Source: Oleiphilus messinensis (GTDB lineage: Bacteria; Pseudomonadota; Gammaproteobacteria; Pseudomonadales; Oleiphilaceae). Taken from it: DNA of 64,000 bases. Below the pieces are notes generated by a model. That model was given only the letters and a program-made list of their open reading frames with translations. It did not search any database and was not told the origin of the DNA. Positions 36,996 to 47,433 of the stretch are shown here, piece after piece. Location: contig NZ_CP021425.1 of the NCBI RefSeq assembly GCF_002162375.1, positions 4,047,001 through 4,111,000 on the forward strand, read 5' to 3'. The position numbers and the translations under genes are program-made. The stretch's first letter is position 1, and each line of letters begins with the position of its first letter.

Positions 36996-39758
36996 ATGGA
37001 AAAAACCTACCAACCCCATGAGATTGAACGTTCCTGGTATCAAACCTGGGAAGAAAAAGGTTACTTCGCGCCCAGCGGAGAAGGCGATTCATACTGCATT
37101 ATGATACCTCCACCGAATGTCACAGGTAGCCTGCACATGGGACACGCGTTCCAGGATACCATCATGGACACCCTGGTGCGCTACCACCGCATGAAAGGAC
37201 ACAACACCCTTTGGCAAGTGGGTACTGACCACGCGGGCATTGCCACACAGATGGTTGTAGAACGACAATTACTTGCACACGGTACAAACCGGCACGAACT
37301 GGGTCGCGAAAAATTCCTTGAAAAAGTATGGGAATGGAAAGCGGAGTCCGGAGGCACAATTACCACACAGCTGCGCCGGATGGGGGCTTCTGTGGACTGG
37401 ACACGTGAACGGTTTACGATGGATGAAGGCCTGTCCAAAGCGGTACAGGAAGTGTTCATACGACTCCATGATGAGGGGTTGATTTATCGCGGGCAACGAT
37501 TGGTCAACTGGGACCCGAAATTACATACTGCGATATCCGACCTGGAAGTCATTTCGGAAGAAGAAAAAGGCTCTCTTTGGCATTTCAAGTACCCACTGAC
37601 TGACGGCACAACCCATCTGGTTGTTGCAACCACCCGCCCGGAAACCATGCTCGGCGATACAGCTGTGGCGGTTCACCCGGAAGATGAGCGATATAAGCAC
37701 TTGATCGGCAAAGAAGTAGCCTTGCCGCTCACTGACCGCAAAATTCCTATTATCGCAGATGATTATGTAGATCAGGAGTTTGGCACTGGCTGTGTAAAAA
37801 TCACGCCCGCTCACGACTTCAATGACTATGAAATGGGCAAACGACACAACCTGCCCATGATCAACATCTTTACCAATGATGCGCACCTGAATGACAACAC
37901 ACCGCCAAACTATCGGGGCATGGATCGCTTTGAAGCCCGGGAACAAATCGTTAAAGACCTCGAAACGCTTGGCTTGCTGGAAAAAATTGAACCCCACACT
38001 CTGAAAGTGCCTCGCGGCGACCGTTCTGGCGTGGTTATTGAGCCCTACCTGACCGATCAATGGTATGTAAAAGTTGCGCCTCTGGCTGAACCGGCGATCA
38101 AAGCAGTTGAAAATGGCGATATCGAATTCGTGCCCAAACAATGGGAAAACACCTATTTTGCGTGGATGCGAGACATTCAGGACTGGTGTATCTCCAGACA
38201 GCTATGGTGGGGACATCGTATTCCCGCCTGGTATGATGCCCAGGGAAACATTTATGTTGCGGCCAGTGAAGACGAAGTGCGCAAAAAATACAACCTGGCT
38301 GAGGATCTCCCTTTAACTCAGGATGAAGATGTTCTCGACACTTGGTTTTCCTCTGCACTGTGGACCTTCTCGACCCTGGGCTGGCCTGAGGAGACACCGG
38401 AGCTGAAAACATTCCATCCCACTGACGTACTGGTAACCGGATTCGACATTATCTTTTTCTGGGTCGCTCGAATGATCATGATGACCCTGAAATTTACCGG
38501 GCAGGTACCCTTCAAGCAAGTCTACGTTCATGGCCTCGTTCGGGATGCGGAAGGACAGAAAATGTCCAAATCCAAAGGTAACGTTCTTGACCCGCTTGAT
38601 CTGATCAGCGGTATCAGGCTCGATACATTGGTTGAGAAACGGACCGGCAACATGATGCAACCCCACCTGACCAAACAAATTGAAGCGCAAACTCGGAAGC
38701 ACTTTCCCGAAGGCATTTCGGCGTATGGTACAGACTCGTTGCGGTTTACCTTCTGCTCACTGGCATCGACCGGCCGCGATATCAAATTTGATGTCGGCCG
38801 AATTGAGGGCTACCGCAACTTCTGTAACAAAATCTGGAATGCAGCGCGTTATGTGTTGATGAACACAGAAGATCAGGATTGTGGCGTAAATAATGAGCCC
38901 GTTGAGTTGGGCCTTGCAGAGCGATGGATCATATCCCGCCTGCAGGAAACAGAACAAGAGGTCGCAAAAGCCTATGGTCTATACCGGTTTGACCTTGCCT
39001 CTCAGGCCATTTACGAGTTCATCTGGAACGAATACTGTGACTGGTATCTGGAGCTGTCAAAACCGGTACTGTGGGATAAATCAGCATCCCCGGAAATCCA
39101 ACGCGGTACGCGCCGGACATTAGTGCGTGTATTGGAAACTGTGCTCCGTCTCGCGCACCCGATGATGCCTTACATCACGGAAGAAATATGGCAACGAATT
39201 GCGCCACTTGCTGGTGTTCAAGGCGAAACGATTATGCTCCAGCCTTACCCGGTTGCGGATGAGAGCAAAATCGATGCGCATGCCGTGGCGGATTTAAACT
39301 GGGTGCGTCAGGTGATTCTCGCGGTTCGGAATATTCGAGGTGAAATGGATATTTCTCCGGCAAAACCGATCCCTCTCATTATGAAAAACGGAGATGCGAC
39401 AGATCAACGACGCCTGCAAGAAAACCAGAAATTCCTGTCCTCGCTGGCAAAACTGGAATCGATAGAATGGCTAACCGAGGGCGAGGCCCCCATGTCTGCC
39501 ACACAACTCGTGGGCGACCTGGAACTACTGGTACCGATGGCGGGCCTGATTGATACCGCAGCAGAGACCGCTCGCCTGAACAAAGAGATTGAGAAGGTTC
39601 AAAAAGAACTACAGCGTCTCAGCGGCAAACTCAACAATGAGAAGTTCATGAGTAAAGCCCCTGCAGATGTTGTTGAAAAGGAAAAGACTAAACTGGCGGA
39701 AGCAGAACTCACATTCGGAAAACTGAATGATCAGCTGGAGAAGATCAAGCAAATTTAA
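36996..39758 (+). CDS. valS: Valyl-tRNA synthetase
   Basis: Charges tRNA-Val. It has 920 residues. Class I signatures: [13 protein letters not shown] with HMGH at 47-50, and KMSKSKGN near 522. The editing (CP1) domain has [17 protein letters not shown]. The C-terminal coiled coil ([20 protein letters not shown]) is the valine-specific tRNA-binding arm. Start [16 protein letters not shown] is typical. Confidence 0.98.
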   Translation: MEKTYQPHEIERSWYQTWEEKGYFAPSGEGDSYCIMIPPPNVTGSLHMGHAFQDTIMDTLVRYHRMKGHNTLWQVGTDHAGIATQMVVERQLLAHGTNRHELGREKFLEKVWEWKAESGGTITTQLRRMGASVDWTRERFTMDEGLSKAVQEVFIRLHDEGLIYRGQRLVNWDPKLHTAISDLEVISEEEKGSLWHFKYPLTDGTTHLVVATTRPETMLGDTAVAVHPEDERYKHLIGKEVALPLTDRKIPIIADDYVDQEFGTGCVKITPAHDFNDYEMGKRHNLPMINIFTNDAHLNDNTPPNYRGMDRFEAREQIVKDLETLGLLEKIEPHTLKVPRGDRSGVVIEPYLTDQWYVKVAPLAEPAIKAVENGDIEFVPKQWENTYFAWMRDIQDWCISRQLWWGHRIPAWYDAQGNIYVAASEDEVRKKYNLAEDLPLTQDEDVLDTWFSSALWTFSTLGWPEETPELKTFHPTDVLVTGFDIIFFWVARMIMMTLKFTGQVPFKQVYVHGLVRDAEGQKMSKSKGNVLDPLDLISGIRLDTLVEKRTGNMMQPHLTKQIEAQTRKHFPEGISAYGTDSLRFTFCSLASTGRDIKFDVGRIEGYRNFCNKIWNAARYVLMNTEDQDCGVNNEPVELGLAERWIISRLQETEQEVAKAYGLYRFDLASQAIYEFIWNEYCDWYLELSKPVLWDKSASPEIQRGTRRTLVRVLETVLRLAHPMMPYITEEIWQRIAPLAGVQGETIMLQPYPVADESKIDAHAVADLNWVRQVILAVRNIRGEMDISPAKPIPLIMKNGDATDQRRLQENQKFLSSLAKLESIEWLTEGEAPMSATQLVGDLELLVPMAGLIDTAAETARLNKEIEKVQKELQRLSGKLNNEKFMSKAPADVVEKEKTKLAEAELTFGKLNDQLEKIKQI

Positions 39759-39814
39759 TCAGATAACTTCAGTACAGCCACCAACTTGCTGTTCTGACTA
39801 ACTGCTCCACAATA

Positions 39815-39843
39815 CAGGTATGGCTGGAAGCCAGCCATACCTG
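39815..39843. terminator. Perfect 13-bp hairpin after valS
   Basis: CAGGTATGGCTGG, loop AAG, CCAGCCATACCTG: a 13-bp perfect stem 57 bp past the valS stop codon and 28 bp before the next start codon. No T-run follows, so termination is uncertain; it could be an attenuator or binding site for the next gene. Confidence 0.45.
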
Positions 39844-39870
39844 ACACCTTGTTACTGCTTAAAACACAGC

Positions 39871-40776
39871 ATGGAAAAAATACCTCATGTTCACATTCTG
39901 GGTCCGGGTGCGATTGGCTTGCTCTGGGCTGCCAAACTGAGCAAAGTCACTTCCGTTTCGGTTATCCCGCGGACACCAACCAAAACAATGAGCTTCTTGC
40001 CCATTCTGTTCGAAGATCAAACGGGCGTGCAGAACCTGTCAATCCCGATCGCTGAACTCAATAGCAATGAGCCATTCAATACCCTACTCGTCACCACAAA
40101 AAGTTATGACACACAATCGGCGCTGGAATCTGTTCGAGACCAGATTAATGAAAATACCCGCATTGTGTTATTTCAAAACGGTATGGGCAGTCAACAAAAA
40201 ACTGAAGCGCGATTCCCGGGACATCGAATTTATTGTGCATCCACCACGGAGGGTGCCAACCGCCCCGGCAAAAACCACATTGTTCATGCAGCTCAGGGCG
40301 AGACCTGGGTTGGCCACCTGAATGCCCCCAATTTGGTACCCGATAATTCCCTCATATCGCTTTTTAATCACGCGGGTCTGGCTAGTCATTGGAGTTCCGT
40401 GATTGCTGAGAAGTTATGGTGGAAACTCTGCATCAATTGTGGAATAAATCCTTTTACTGTGCTTTTAAATTGCAGTAACGGTGAAATTTTAGATCAGGAT
40501 TTATTTCTCAGCCTTATCAATCCTCTGTGTGCGGAGCTTGCAGTGCTAATGTCGCAAAATGGTATCAAGACCAATGCAGACCAGATTAAGACAAAGATTA
40601 TCGCCATCGCCCGAAGTACAGCACAAAATAAATCGTCGATGTTGCAGGATGCACGTGCAAAGCGACGCACAGAAATCGACTTCATTAACGGCTTTGTGGT
40701 AGATTGGGCAAAACACCAAGGCTTTAAAATGCCCACCAATGAATACCTCACTCAACGTGTTCGGCAGCTGAATTAA
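39871..40776 (+). CDS. Ketopantoate reductase-family protein (PanE/ApbA)
   Basis: NADPH-dependent reductase of the 2-dehydropantoate 2-reductase family, which makes pantoate for coenzyme A. It has 301 residues from the ATG 39871 (MEKIPHVHILGPGAIG); the frame is open further upstream, but through the hairpin. The Rossmann motif is GPGAIG. KSYDTQSAL and LFQNGMGSQ match the family, the catalytic Lys lies in EKLWWKLCINCGINP, and AKRRTEIDFINGFV closes the C-terminal domain. It is probably PanE itself, but paralogues exist. Confidence 0.85.
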   Translation: MEKIPHVHILGPGAIGLLWAAKLSKVTSVSVIPRTPTKTMSFLPILFEDQTGVQNLSIPIAELNSNEPFNTLLVTTKSYDTQSALESVRDQINENTRIVLFQNGMGSQQKTEARFPGHRIYCASTTEGANRPGKNHIVHAAQGETWVGHLNAPNLVPDNSLISLFNHAGLASHWSSVIAEKLWWKLCINCGINPFTVLLNCSNGEILDQDLFLSLINPLCAELAVLMSQNGIKTNADQIKTKIIAIARSTAQNKSSMLQDARAKRRTEIDFINGFVVDWAKHQGFKMPTNEYLTQRVRQLN

Positions 40777-40847
40777 TCCCACATTACAGTCAGGTGTCAA
40801 TCACAGAATCCTTCAACTTCCCATCCTAGCCAACGGAAAAATCTGCT

Positions 40848-41399
40848 ATGGGCAATAGACTAACCAAAATATACACAAAAACAGGTGACACCGGTACCAC
40901 CGGGCTTGCAGACGGCTCTCGAGTTGATAAAGACAGCCTGCGCATAGACGCGATAGGAACCATTGATGAAGTTTCCAGCTGCATCGGTGTAGTTGTCGAA
41001 CTACTTTCAGGGGTGAGTTCACATACCCCGATATTACAGGAAATACAACAACGTCTATTCGATTTGGGTGGTGAGTTAGCCTACCCGGAAAGAAAAGTAA
41101 TGTGCGAGGAAATGGTTGAGGATTTGGAAAATGCTCTTGATCATTTAAACAATCAACTTAAACCACTGGAAAACTTTATCCTTCCCGGTGGGAATCTGTG
41201 CTCGGCTCACACCCATATGGCCCGCAGCATTTGCCGGAGAGCAGAACGAACTCTGGTTTCATTACAAAAACAGGAACCACTCAATCCTGCAATGCTGAAA
41301 TACATCAACCGGCTTTCAGACTATCTTTTTGTTCTGGCACGCACAGTCTGCCTGGAACACGGTGACCGGGAAATTCTTTGGCAGCCCTATCGCCGCTGA
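40848..41399 (+). CDS. Cob(I)yrinic acid a,c-diamide adenosyltransferase, PduO type
   Basis: Attaches the adenosyl group to cob(I)alamin to make coenzyme B12. It has 183 residues and begins with the family signature TKIYTKTGDTGTTGLADGSRV. RICRRAERTLVSL and YINRLSDYLFVLAR give the conserved Arg/Asn active-site residues. No other cobalamin genes or B12 riboswitch are visible in the window. Confidence 0.95.
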   Translation: MGNRLTKIYTKTGDTGTTGLADGSRVDKDSLRIDAIGTIDEVSSCIGVVVELLSGVSSHTPILQEIQQRLFDLGGELAYPERKVMCEEMVEDLENALDHLNNQLKPLENFILPGGNLCSAHTHMARSICRRAERTLVSLQKQEPLNPAMLKYINRLSDYLFVLARTVCLEHGDREILWQPYRR

Positions 41400-41425
41400 C
41401 CATCTGCCTCTCTCAAACGAGATAC

Positions 41426-41457
41426 AGCCCCTAAAAGAAAGAAGTCTTTTCGGGGCT
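41426..41457. terminator. Hairpin between convergent genes
   Basis: AGCCCCTAAAAGA paired with TCTTTTCGGGGCT (one mismatch), six-base loop, between the adenosyltransferase and the large kinase that ends at 41463. Internal A/T tracts could serve termination in either direction. Confidence 0.55.
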
Positions 41458-41462
41458 CGATT

Positions 41463-44400
41463 TCAGGCTGTACGAGAAAACTCCGGAGCCTGGACAAAGA
41501 ATTTATCAGGTAACCTGATGCGAGTAGAGAAGGCCCTGAAATCATCCGTTTCATTACCGGCTTCAAGCACAACCTCAATGCTTCCCCCCTCTTTTTCAAG
41601 GAACCCTTTCACTGCATCCATCCCAACTCCACGCCCTGAAACATCGGTTACTTCTTCCGCAGTGGAGAACCCGGAGTGGAAAATCAAGTTGGCAATCTCG
41701 ACTGCATCTGGACGCTCTGCATCTGCAACGTAAATACCTTTCTCCACAGCCATGTTATAAATCTTAGAGATCGCTATACCCCGGCCATCATCTTGCACAG
41801 CGAACTCGGCAAAGCCATCACCTAACACTGTATCCAGACTGATTGTACCGAACGCAGGCTTGCCTTTCTCCAAACGCTCAGTTTCACCTTCAATACCATG
41901 ATCGATCGCGTTACGGAACACATGCATAAATATGTTGTTCAGGAAACCATGTGCTTCACGGTGAATAAAAATCCCACCGTCTTCGATGACGGTTTTAGGC
42001 TCGGCTTTATCCAACTGCACGGCTAACGATTGAACAGATGCCACCACATCCTGTATGACACGGCTCAATGGTTCAGCATCCATGGAAATCAGAAGATCAA
42101 ACGCGTCAGATACAACTTGTTTGACTTGAGGCTGCATATCAACGGCGGAGAGAGTCTTAACATTTGCCAACCATCCAGACACTTTTGATGCATCCAGTAA
42201 CACGCCACTCTCAGACGGAGAACTATCACGCCCCAACTTGTCACGGAAAACATGAGCGTATTTCGAAATAACCTGATCCGCACCCTCAAGCTCCTGCAGC
42301 AGTCGACTCGGCTGCCACTCCATCTCTTCATTTTTCCGCAGTTCATCATAGGTCTGCTCGACATTGTGAACCACATCAGTGATCAACTTCAGCCCATAGG
42401 TACGCGCATTGCCCTTCACCGTGTGCATATTTCTGAATAACAGAGCAATGATGTCCTTGTCCTTCGCTTGTGTATCTGAAATAAGCGTTCGACACTGGCC
42501 GACAAAGTCTTCGGAAGCATTGACAAAGTCATTAAACTTCCGCGCATCGACAGCAAGGATCTCCCCGATAATCGCCAGTTCACGTTTTTGTTCTTCCGCT
42601 TCCGCCTCCAGTGCTTTCAATTCGGTAACATCTCGAACCGTGACCATCAACTTCTCAATTACTTCATCCGTGGTGATCGGATCCCAATCCAGCTCCAGAA
42701 TTTTCTGACGCCCCTCTTCAAAGGTAATAACCATCTCGTTCACCAGACAATGAGAATTAAAGTCGTACATCATCTCATCCTCACCCACAATAGCATCAAC
42801 TGCGGTGATATTCTGGTCTACGGAGTCCGCACCCAGCGTCGTATTACTGAATAGCAAATCCGCAAAATTTCGCCCGGCAATCCGCTTGGTTTCAAATATC
42901 GTTTCGAGATAGGCCGCATATTCTGGATGGATTTGACCTCCCGCAGTAATCGTAAACAGGCCCTGATGCATATTGGCCATCATATTTGCGATATCCTGAT
43001 TCTTTTGATGCAAGGCTGCCGTTCGCTCCTGAACTTTTTGCTCCAGGTTTCGGTTGTGTTCCTCGATCACTTCACGCATACGAATATTTTTGATGGTCGT
43101 AACCAACGAACGAGCAACTGAAGATACAAACTCATAATCACTGTCTGCAAACGCCACCTTCTTGACATCACCAGAGAGATTGATAACCCCGATTAATACA
43201 TCTTTATCCACTAATGGAACACACAGGAGAGCCTGACCGGATTGCTTTTTATCGGACACAAAGTTTTTATCTTTCGCGGTATTAGGCACAAAGACAACTT
43301 TTTTACTTTCCGCCACTTGACCGAGAACCCCCTGGCCAATGGTGAACTTCGCAGGTTTAATCGTTGGGTCGACAATTTTCGGCGGAAAGTAAGCACGTAC
43401 CTCCAATTGCTGGTCTTCATTAAGGAGATACACCGAACCACGATCAACACCAATTTTTTCGTGCATGCTTTGAAGCACTTCTTCGAGCGCGCTGTTTTGA
43501 TCTCGAGCGGCTGCCAATGAACGACCTATGTCATTTAACTTGGCCAAATCGATCATTTTCTTGCGAATAGCCTGGCGCATCGAATTGAAGTTTTGTGCCG
43601 CCAGGACGATTAAAACAATCAACATTCCGATCGAACTTTTAAAACCGAAATCCAGACTCGCAAACACATCATTTTGTAGCGTATTGAACTGCGTATCAGC
43701 AGCGTCCAATAAGTTGTCGAGTCCGGCAATTGCAGTACTCACTTCATTATCGGCGTTAATCAATTGTTGTTTTGCCACTTCGGCTTCTTCAAGCTGACGG
43801 ATTTTGAAATCCACCACATTAGGCTTGGCATCCAGCCCGGCTCTGAGTGCATCATACGTCTCGTAGGTGTAATCAAGCATGCCTTCCTCATCAAAAGGCC
43901 TAAAGACACGAGCTCCACTCTCCAGCTGATTTCTGGAGTCATTAAATACAAAATTGAAATCATCGCGCGCCTGTTCCAGGCGAGCTAAGTCTGTAGAAAT
44001 ACGTACTTCTTCAAGCGTTTTGATCACCCCCAGCAACTGGGCATCCGCACCATTTGCAAAACCGGCAACCAACTCCATGTCTTCTTGCAGTTTCTCATCC
44101 GATACTCGATAGTAAGCAATCTCCAACAACGCACCGCCGACATCATCGACCCGATTCATCAATTCGCCGACGTTTTTTTCTGCATTGTCTTTAGCCTGCA
44201 GAACATTGAGTTTGGCTTGAAACATGTTGCGAACCGCCTCTGCGTACAAGCGGTAATGTTCCTGAACGGATTTGAATTCCTTACCCATGATCGCATTTGA
44301 CCGGGTTAAATCACTCAAACTCTTCTGCATGCCCTCAAACCGTTCAGCAATAACCTCAAAGTCTTTCTGGTATTTCAAAATATCAGTTTGACTTGTGGCG

Positions 44401-44615
44401 TTATAAGCGAGAGAACTTAGCTTAGCCAGCTTCAATAATTGAATCTGAACTCGATTACTCTCTTTTACAACGGGTACGGCCGTATCATTCACCCTGGTCG
44501 TCGAGTTATCGATATCATGCAAGTTCCACAGTGATGACAGACCGGATATCAAGAGCAGGAAGATAATAATAAAGAAACCTAAACCAACTTTTTGGTTAAA
44601 ACTCAACTGAAGCAT
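41463..44615 (-). CDS. Membrane sensor kinase with GAF, PAS, Hpt and CheA-type ATPase domains
   Basis: 1050 residues. Membrane helix about 11-30, helical periplasmic domain of about 290 residues, second helix about 327-343, GAF domain about 370-505 (RGSVYLLNEDQQLEVRAYF, GVLGQVAESKK), coiled coil, PAS-like domain about 545-665, Hpt domain with His731 (NMHTVKGNARTYG), and a CheA-like HATPase (FRNAIDHGIE near 900, DDGRGIA near 942, DVSGRGVGMDAVKGF near 991). The protein ends just after the ATPase. Canonical CheA has a CheW-like P5 domain there; this has none and no receiver domain. It is divergent from an operon encoding an MCP fragment, two CheX-like proteins and a CheY. Confidence 0.9.
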   Translation of the reverse strand: MLQLSFNQKVGLGFFIIIFLLLISGLSSLWNLHDIDNSTTRVNDTAVPVVKESNRVQIQLLKLAKLSSLAYNATSQTDILKYQKDFEVIAERFEGMQKSLSDLTRSNAIMGKEFKSVQEHYRLYAEAVRNMFQAKLNVLQAKDNAEKNVGELMNRVDDVGGALLEIAYYRVSDEKLQEDMELVAGFANGADAQLLGVIKTLEEVRISTDLARLEQARDDFNFVFNDSRNQLESGARVFRPFDEEGMLDYTYETYDALRAGLDAKPNVVDFKIRQLEEAEVAKQQLINADNEVSTAIAGLDNLLDAADTQFNTLQNDVFASLDFGFKSSIGMLIVLIVLAAQNFNSMRQAIRKKMIDLAKLNDIGRSLAAARDQNSALEEVLQSMHEKIGVDRGSVYLLNEDQQLEVRAYFPPKIVDPTIKPAKFTIGQGVLGQVAESKKVVFVPNTAKDKNFVSDKKQSGQALLCVPLVDKDVLIGVINLSGDVKKVAFADSDYEFVSSVARSLVTTIKNIRMREVIEEHNRNLEQKVQERTAALHQKNQDIANMMANMHQGLFTITAGGQIHPEYAAYLETIFETKRIAGRNFADLLFSNTTLGADSVDQNITAVDAIVGEDEMMYDFNSHCLVNEMVITFEEGRQKILELDWDPITTDEVIEKLMVTVRDVTELKALEAEAEEQKRELAIIGEILAVDARKFNDFVNASEDFVGQCRTLISDTQAKDKDIIALLFRNMHTVKGNARTYGLKLITDVVHNVEQTYDELRKNEEMEWQPSRLLQELEGADQVISKYAHVFRDKLGRDSSPSESGVLLDASKVSGWLANVKTLSAVDMQPQVKQVVSDAFDLLISMDAEPLSRVIQDVVASVQSLAVQLDKAEPKTVIEDGGIFIHREAHGFLNNIFMHVFRNAIDHGIEGETERLEKGKPAFGTISLDTVLGDGFAEFAVQDDGRGIAISKIYNMAVEKGIYVADAERPDAVEIANLIFHSGFSTAEEVTDVSGRGVGMDAVKGFLEKEGGSIEVVLEAGNETDDFRAFSTRIRLPDKFFVQAPEFSRTA

Positions 44616-44913
44616 AATCTCAATTCGATCCCAGTATTGTTATGTTTATCACTACACTTTAGCCCACCAATCAAAATGTTGCCTACTATGTTCAAGGATT
44701 TACATTGAGCACAATATCAACAGACCCCATCTCTTCATTTTTACCCCATATTGTGTGTAAATTCAGAAATCGCTGCTAGTATCATTTAAGGTAGCACCAA
44801 TATTAAGTGGCGGTTATTTTCCCTTAAATTAATAAAAACATGCTCGCGATCAAACAAAAAATGTATTGGTCAGACCGCATAATTGATCTCGCCGGGGCAG
44901 TAAATAACGAAAT
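44616..44913. other. Divergent promoter region of the chemosensory-like cluster
   Basis: 298 bp between the kinase gene and the plus-strand operon. It is A+T-rich. I see no clear sigma28, sigma54 or operator sequence. Confidence 0.4.
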
Positions 44914-45675
44914 ATGAGTATGGAAATTACATCACTGATCTTTTTAGCACTCTTCGCTGTTGTGGGCGTTGTGGCACTAATGCTGTTTAAACGCACTAAA
45001 GCACTCGAAAATGAACTGCATAACAAAACTCAGGACTATGAAGCGCGTCTGAAAGACAGCATCCCCATATCTGATGTCAATTACGAGAAGGGGCAACACC
45101 AGGAAGAACGGGAACAATTGAAAGCGGCAATCCGGGAGCTGGAAAACAAACTTCGGTCGCAGCAGCAACGGATTGACAGCGAGAGCAGAGATCAGGAACG
45201 GGAATATCAGCAAAAACTAGCCGATATCGAGAGCGAAAACCACTCGCTAAAACAGTACTTGAATGATCGGCTTAAACAGGTCGAAAGTGAGCTTGAGGAC
45301 TTAAGCAAATTACTGGCAACCTTTGAACGATGGCACGAGAGCCTGACGCAACTCATGGATCACAACGCAGAGATGCACAAACAGAACCAGGAGTTCTTCA
45401 ATATTGTCAAACAGATCGTCATCCTGGCGCTAAATGCAGCCATTGAAGCAGCCCGAGCCGGGGAACATGGCCGAGGATTCGCGGTGGTGGCAGATGAAGT
45501 CCGGAATCTGGCAATGAGAAGTCAGGAACTCAGCGAAAGTTACAAAGAAAACCTGAACAAAAATGACTTACTGACAACCGCCACCTTCCAGGATATTCAG
45601 GCCGGCGGCAAGATGATCGTAACGGATGTTTCCAGCACCAATGCTGTGGTTCGGGACATGATGAACCGGTTGTGA
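44914..45675 (+). CDS. Short membrane protein with partial MCP signalling domain
   Basis: 253 residues. One N-terminal membrane helix (about 5-25, [20 protein letters not shown]), then a long charged coiled coil (about 30-150). Next comes only the tip of an MCP signalling hairpin ([33 protein letters not shown]). There is no sensor domain, no HAMP, and too little length for the full methylation helices. It could dock a kinase or adaptor at the membrane without sensing by itself. It opens an operon with two CheX-like genes and a cheY-like gene, so it may recruit them. Confidence 0.88.
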   Translation: MSMEITSLIFLALFAVVGVVALMLFKRTKALENELHNKTQDYEARLKDSIPISDVNYEKGQHQEEREQLKAAIRELENKLRSQQQRIDSESRDQEREYQQKLADIESENHSLKQYLNDRLKQVESELEDLSKLLATFERWHESLTQLMDHNAEMHKQNQEFFNIVKQIVILALNAAIEAARAGEHGRGFAVVADEVRNLAMRSQELSESYKENLNKNDLLTTATFQDIQAGGKMIVTDVSSTNAVVRDMMNRL

Positions 45676-45754
45676 GCCGGACGACCGGATTAGGAACCAC
45701 ATTTAGTAACAACAAATATCAGTCCACTCGGCGTACAGAGATAACTACAGATTC

Positions 45755-46327
45755 ATGGTCAGCGAAGATTTTAAACGAGAACTCAAAAACATGTTCATGC
45801 GGGGATATCAGGAAGCCCTGGCCCAAGGCATCGAACAAAGCCGGTGGACCATCAAAGAGGAAGGTGATCCTAATGCCTGCTTAACGCAAGAGTTCTTCGT
45901 GCTCACGATTTCAGCCCAACGTTTTCGGGTCTTTGTACTATTGCATTTCACGCCCGATACGGAAAGTGAACAATTCGTTGCGGAATTTATCAACGCTGGC
46001 AATAACGCAATTGACCAAGATAAATTTTATGACTGCATCGGTGAAATCGGCAACGCCTTTTGTGGCGCGATGAAACGAGACCTGGGTAAAGTTGTTCCCA
46101 GCCTGGGTATGTCAACGCCAAATAAACTCAATTCTGAATGCATCAAATATTTAACAGCTTTTGAAACTCAAATGGAAGCGCATGCAAGCGCATTACTTGA
46201 TGGTACCGCGATACTGCACGCGAGTGTCTACCTCTGCGCAGACGGGGAGCTTGATTACCAAATACCACACAGCACTTTTGCTGCTCAGGAAGATGACGTG
46301 GACTCCGGAGAATTGGAGCTGTTCTAG
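45755..46327 (+). CDS. CheX-like phosphatase-family protein 1
   Basis: 190 residues. The stretch DCIGEIGNAFCGAM carries the CheC/CheX/FliY phosphatase signature D-x3-E-x2-N (Asp93, Glu97, Asn100), so it may dephosphorylate the CheY-like regulator of the same operon. Only one signature is present, as in CheX. The protein ends in an acidic tail, VDSGELELF, which recurs in the next gene. It lies 79 bp after the short MCP-like gene and 48 bp before CheX-like 2. Confidence 0.8.
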   Translation: MVSEDFKRELKNMFMRGYQEALAQGIEQSRWTIKEEGDPNACLTQEFFVLTISAQRFRVFVLLHFTPDTESEQFVAEFINAGNNAIDQDKFYDCIGEIGNAFCGAMKRDLGKVVPSLGMSTPNKLNSECIKYLTAFETQMEAHASALLDGTAILHASVYLCADGELDYQIPHSTFAAQEDDVDSGELELF

Positions 46328-46375
46328 AGCAGTGCGTACAGATACAACCGAGATGTACAAAATAGGTGAAAAAAA

Positions 46376-47347
46376 GTGCAAACAACAAAAATAGTCAGCA
46401 AGGTATTGGTTCATGAATTTGACGCAACAGCACTCGAAACCATTAAAACTGTTTGTAATCAAAATAACCTCGTCGGACTGAAAGACACGTCTCAAAACAT
46501 CAACGATATTTTGAAGTCAAATGTCGACCTGGGAGCAATATTTTTGTACGAAGGGTTAGATGCAAAAGGTTCGAGCGGCCAGGAATTAGCCAAGCTGATT
46601 CATCGGGTACGTCCGGAACTGCCCATTTTCTTGCGCAGAGATTCAAGTGAGAACCTGGATGATTTACCCACAGATTATCAAAAAGCCATTGCTGGAGCAT
46701 ACCAGCTCGGAAACCCCGGGAAATTACAAGGTCTCGTAGATGAATACATCTGCAGCATGTATTATCCAATCGAACTTGCGCAGGGTATCCAGGAAATATC
46801 CACCGAAGCTTTTCAGAATATGATTCAAAACATTGAAGTGGACTGTGACCTGCCCTACCTGGTCAAAGACCAAATCATTTTCGGTGAGCTATTCAGCCTT
46901 ATCCCGCTTGAAAGCAACTGGTGTCGTGGCTACATGATGCTACAAGTGACGGAACAGGAAATTGTCGAAACCATCAGGGCAGCTCATACCGGGATCATCT
47001 CTCAGGAGCCCGACTTTTCTGACGCGAATGCGGTGCTTAACGAACTCACCAACATGATCTGGGGCGGTATTAAATCACGCTATTTTTCAACCCAGGAAAG
47101 CGTCGATGAAAGCCATCGTACTCAGGTTCCGATCATTGTTGACCACTTGAACAAGTTTATTTCTTTCGGTTCCACAGAGCCCCAGCTCTGTTTCAAATAC
47201 ACTCTGAAAGACAAAGTAAAAGAAGCCCCGGACATCACGATTTATCAACGACTTATTTTCAATCTTAGCTGGTCGCCTGACAAATTCAGCGAAAGCGATG
47301 CAGCGGTTGATAATTTCGTTGAAAGCGGCGAGTTGGAATTTTTCTAA
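46376..47347 (+). CDS. Receiver-like domain fused to CheX-like domain
   Basis: 323 residues from a GTG with AGGTGA upstream. Residues 1-125 look like a degenerate receiver: the position of the phosphoacceptor reads IFLYEGLDAKG instead of a DxxMP-type motif. Residues 130-300 are CheX-like, with LNELTNMIWGGI giving Glu223 and Asn226; the upstream acidic residue of the signature is Ala219. The tail is VESGELEFF, nearly identical to CheX-like 1. It could bind CheY-P without efficient hydrolysis, but that is inference. Confidence 0.75.
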   Translation: MQTTKIVSKVLVHEFDATALETIKTVCNQNNLVGLKDTSQNINDILKSNVDLGAIFLYEGLDAKGSSGQELAKLIHRVRPELPIFLRRDSSENLDDLPTDYQKAIAGAYQLGNPGKLQGLVDEYICSMYYPIELAQGIQEISTEAFQNMIQNIEVDCDLPYLVKDQIIFGELFSLIPLESNWCRGYMMLQVTEQEIVETIRAAHTGIISQEPDFSDANAVLNELTNMIWGGIKSRYFSTQESVDESHRTQVPIIVDHLNKFISFGSTEPQLCFKYTLKDKVKEAPDITIYQRLIFNLSWSPDKFSESDAAVDNFVESGELEFF

Positions 47348-47433
47348 AGACACATGTAAACATGCAGAATGCTTTAATAACAACTAAACTCCAACTAGCA
47401 CCAAAAACAACAGATAAATACAAGAGTTAGACT

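Noticed and set aside
44914..45675. Frameshifted full-length MCP
   Set aside because: No remaining MCP sequence in other frames before or after; the gene is followed closely by the CheX-like genes.
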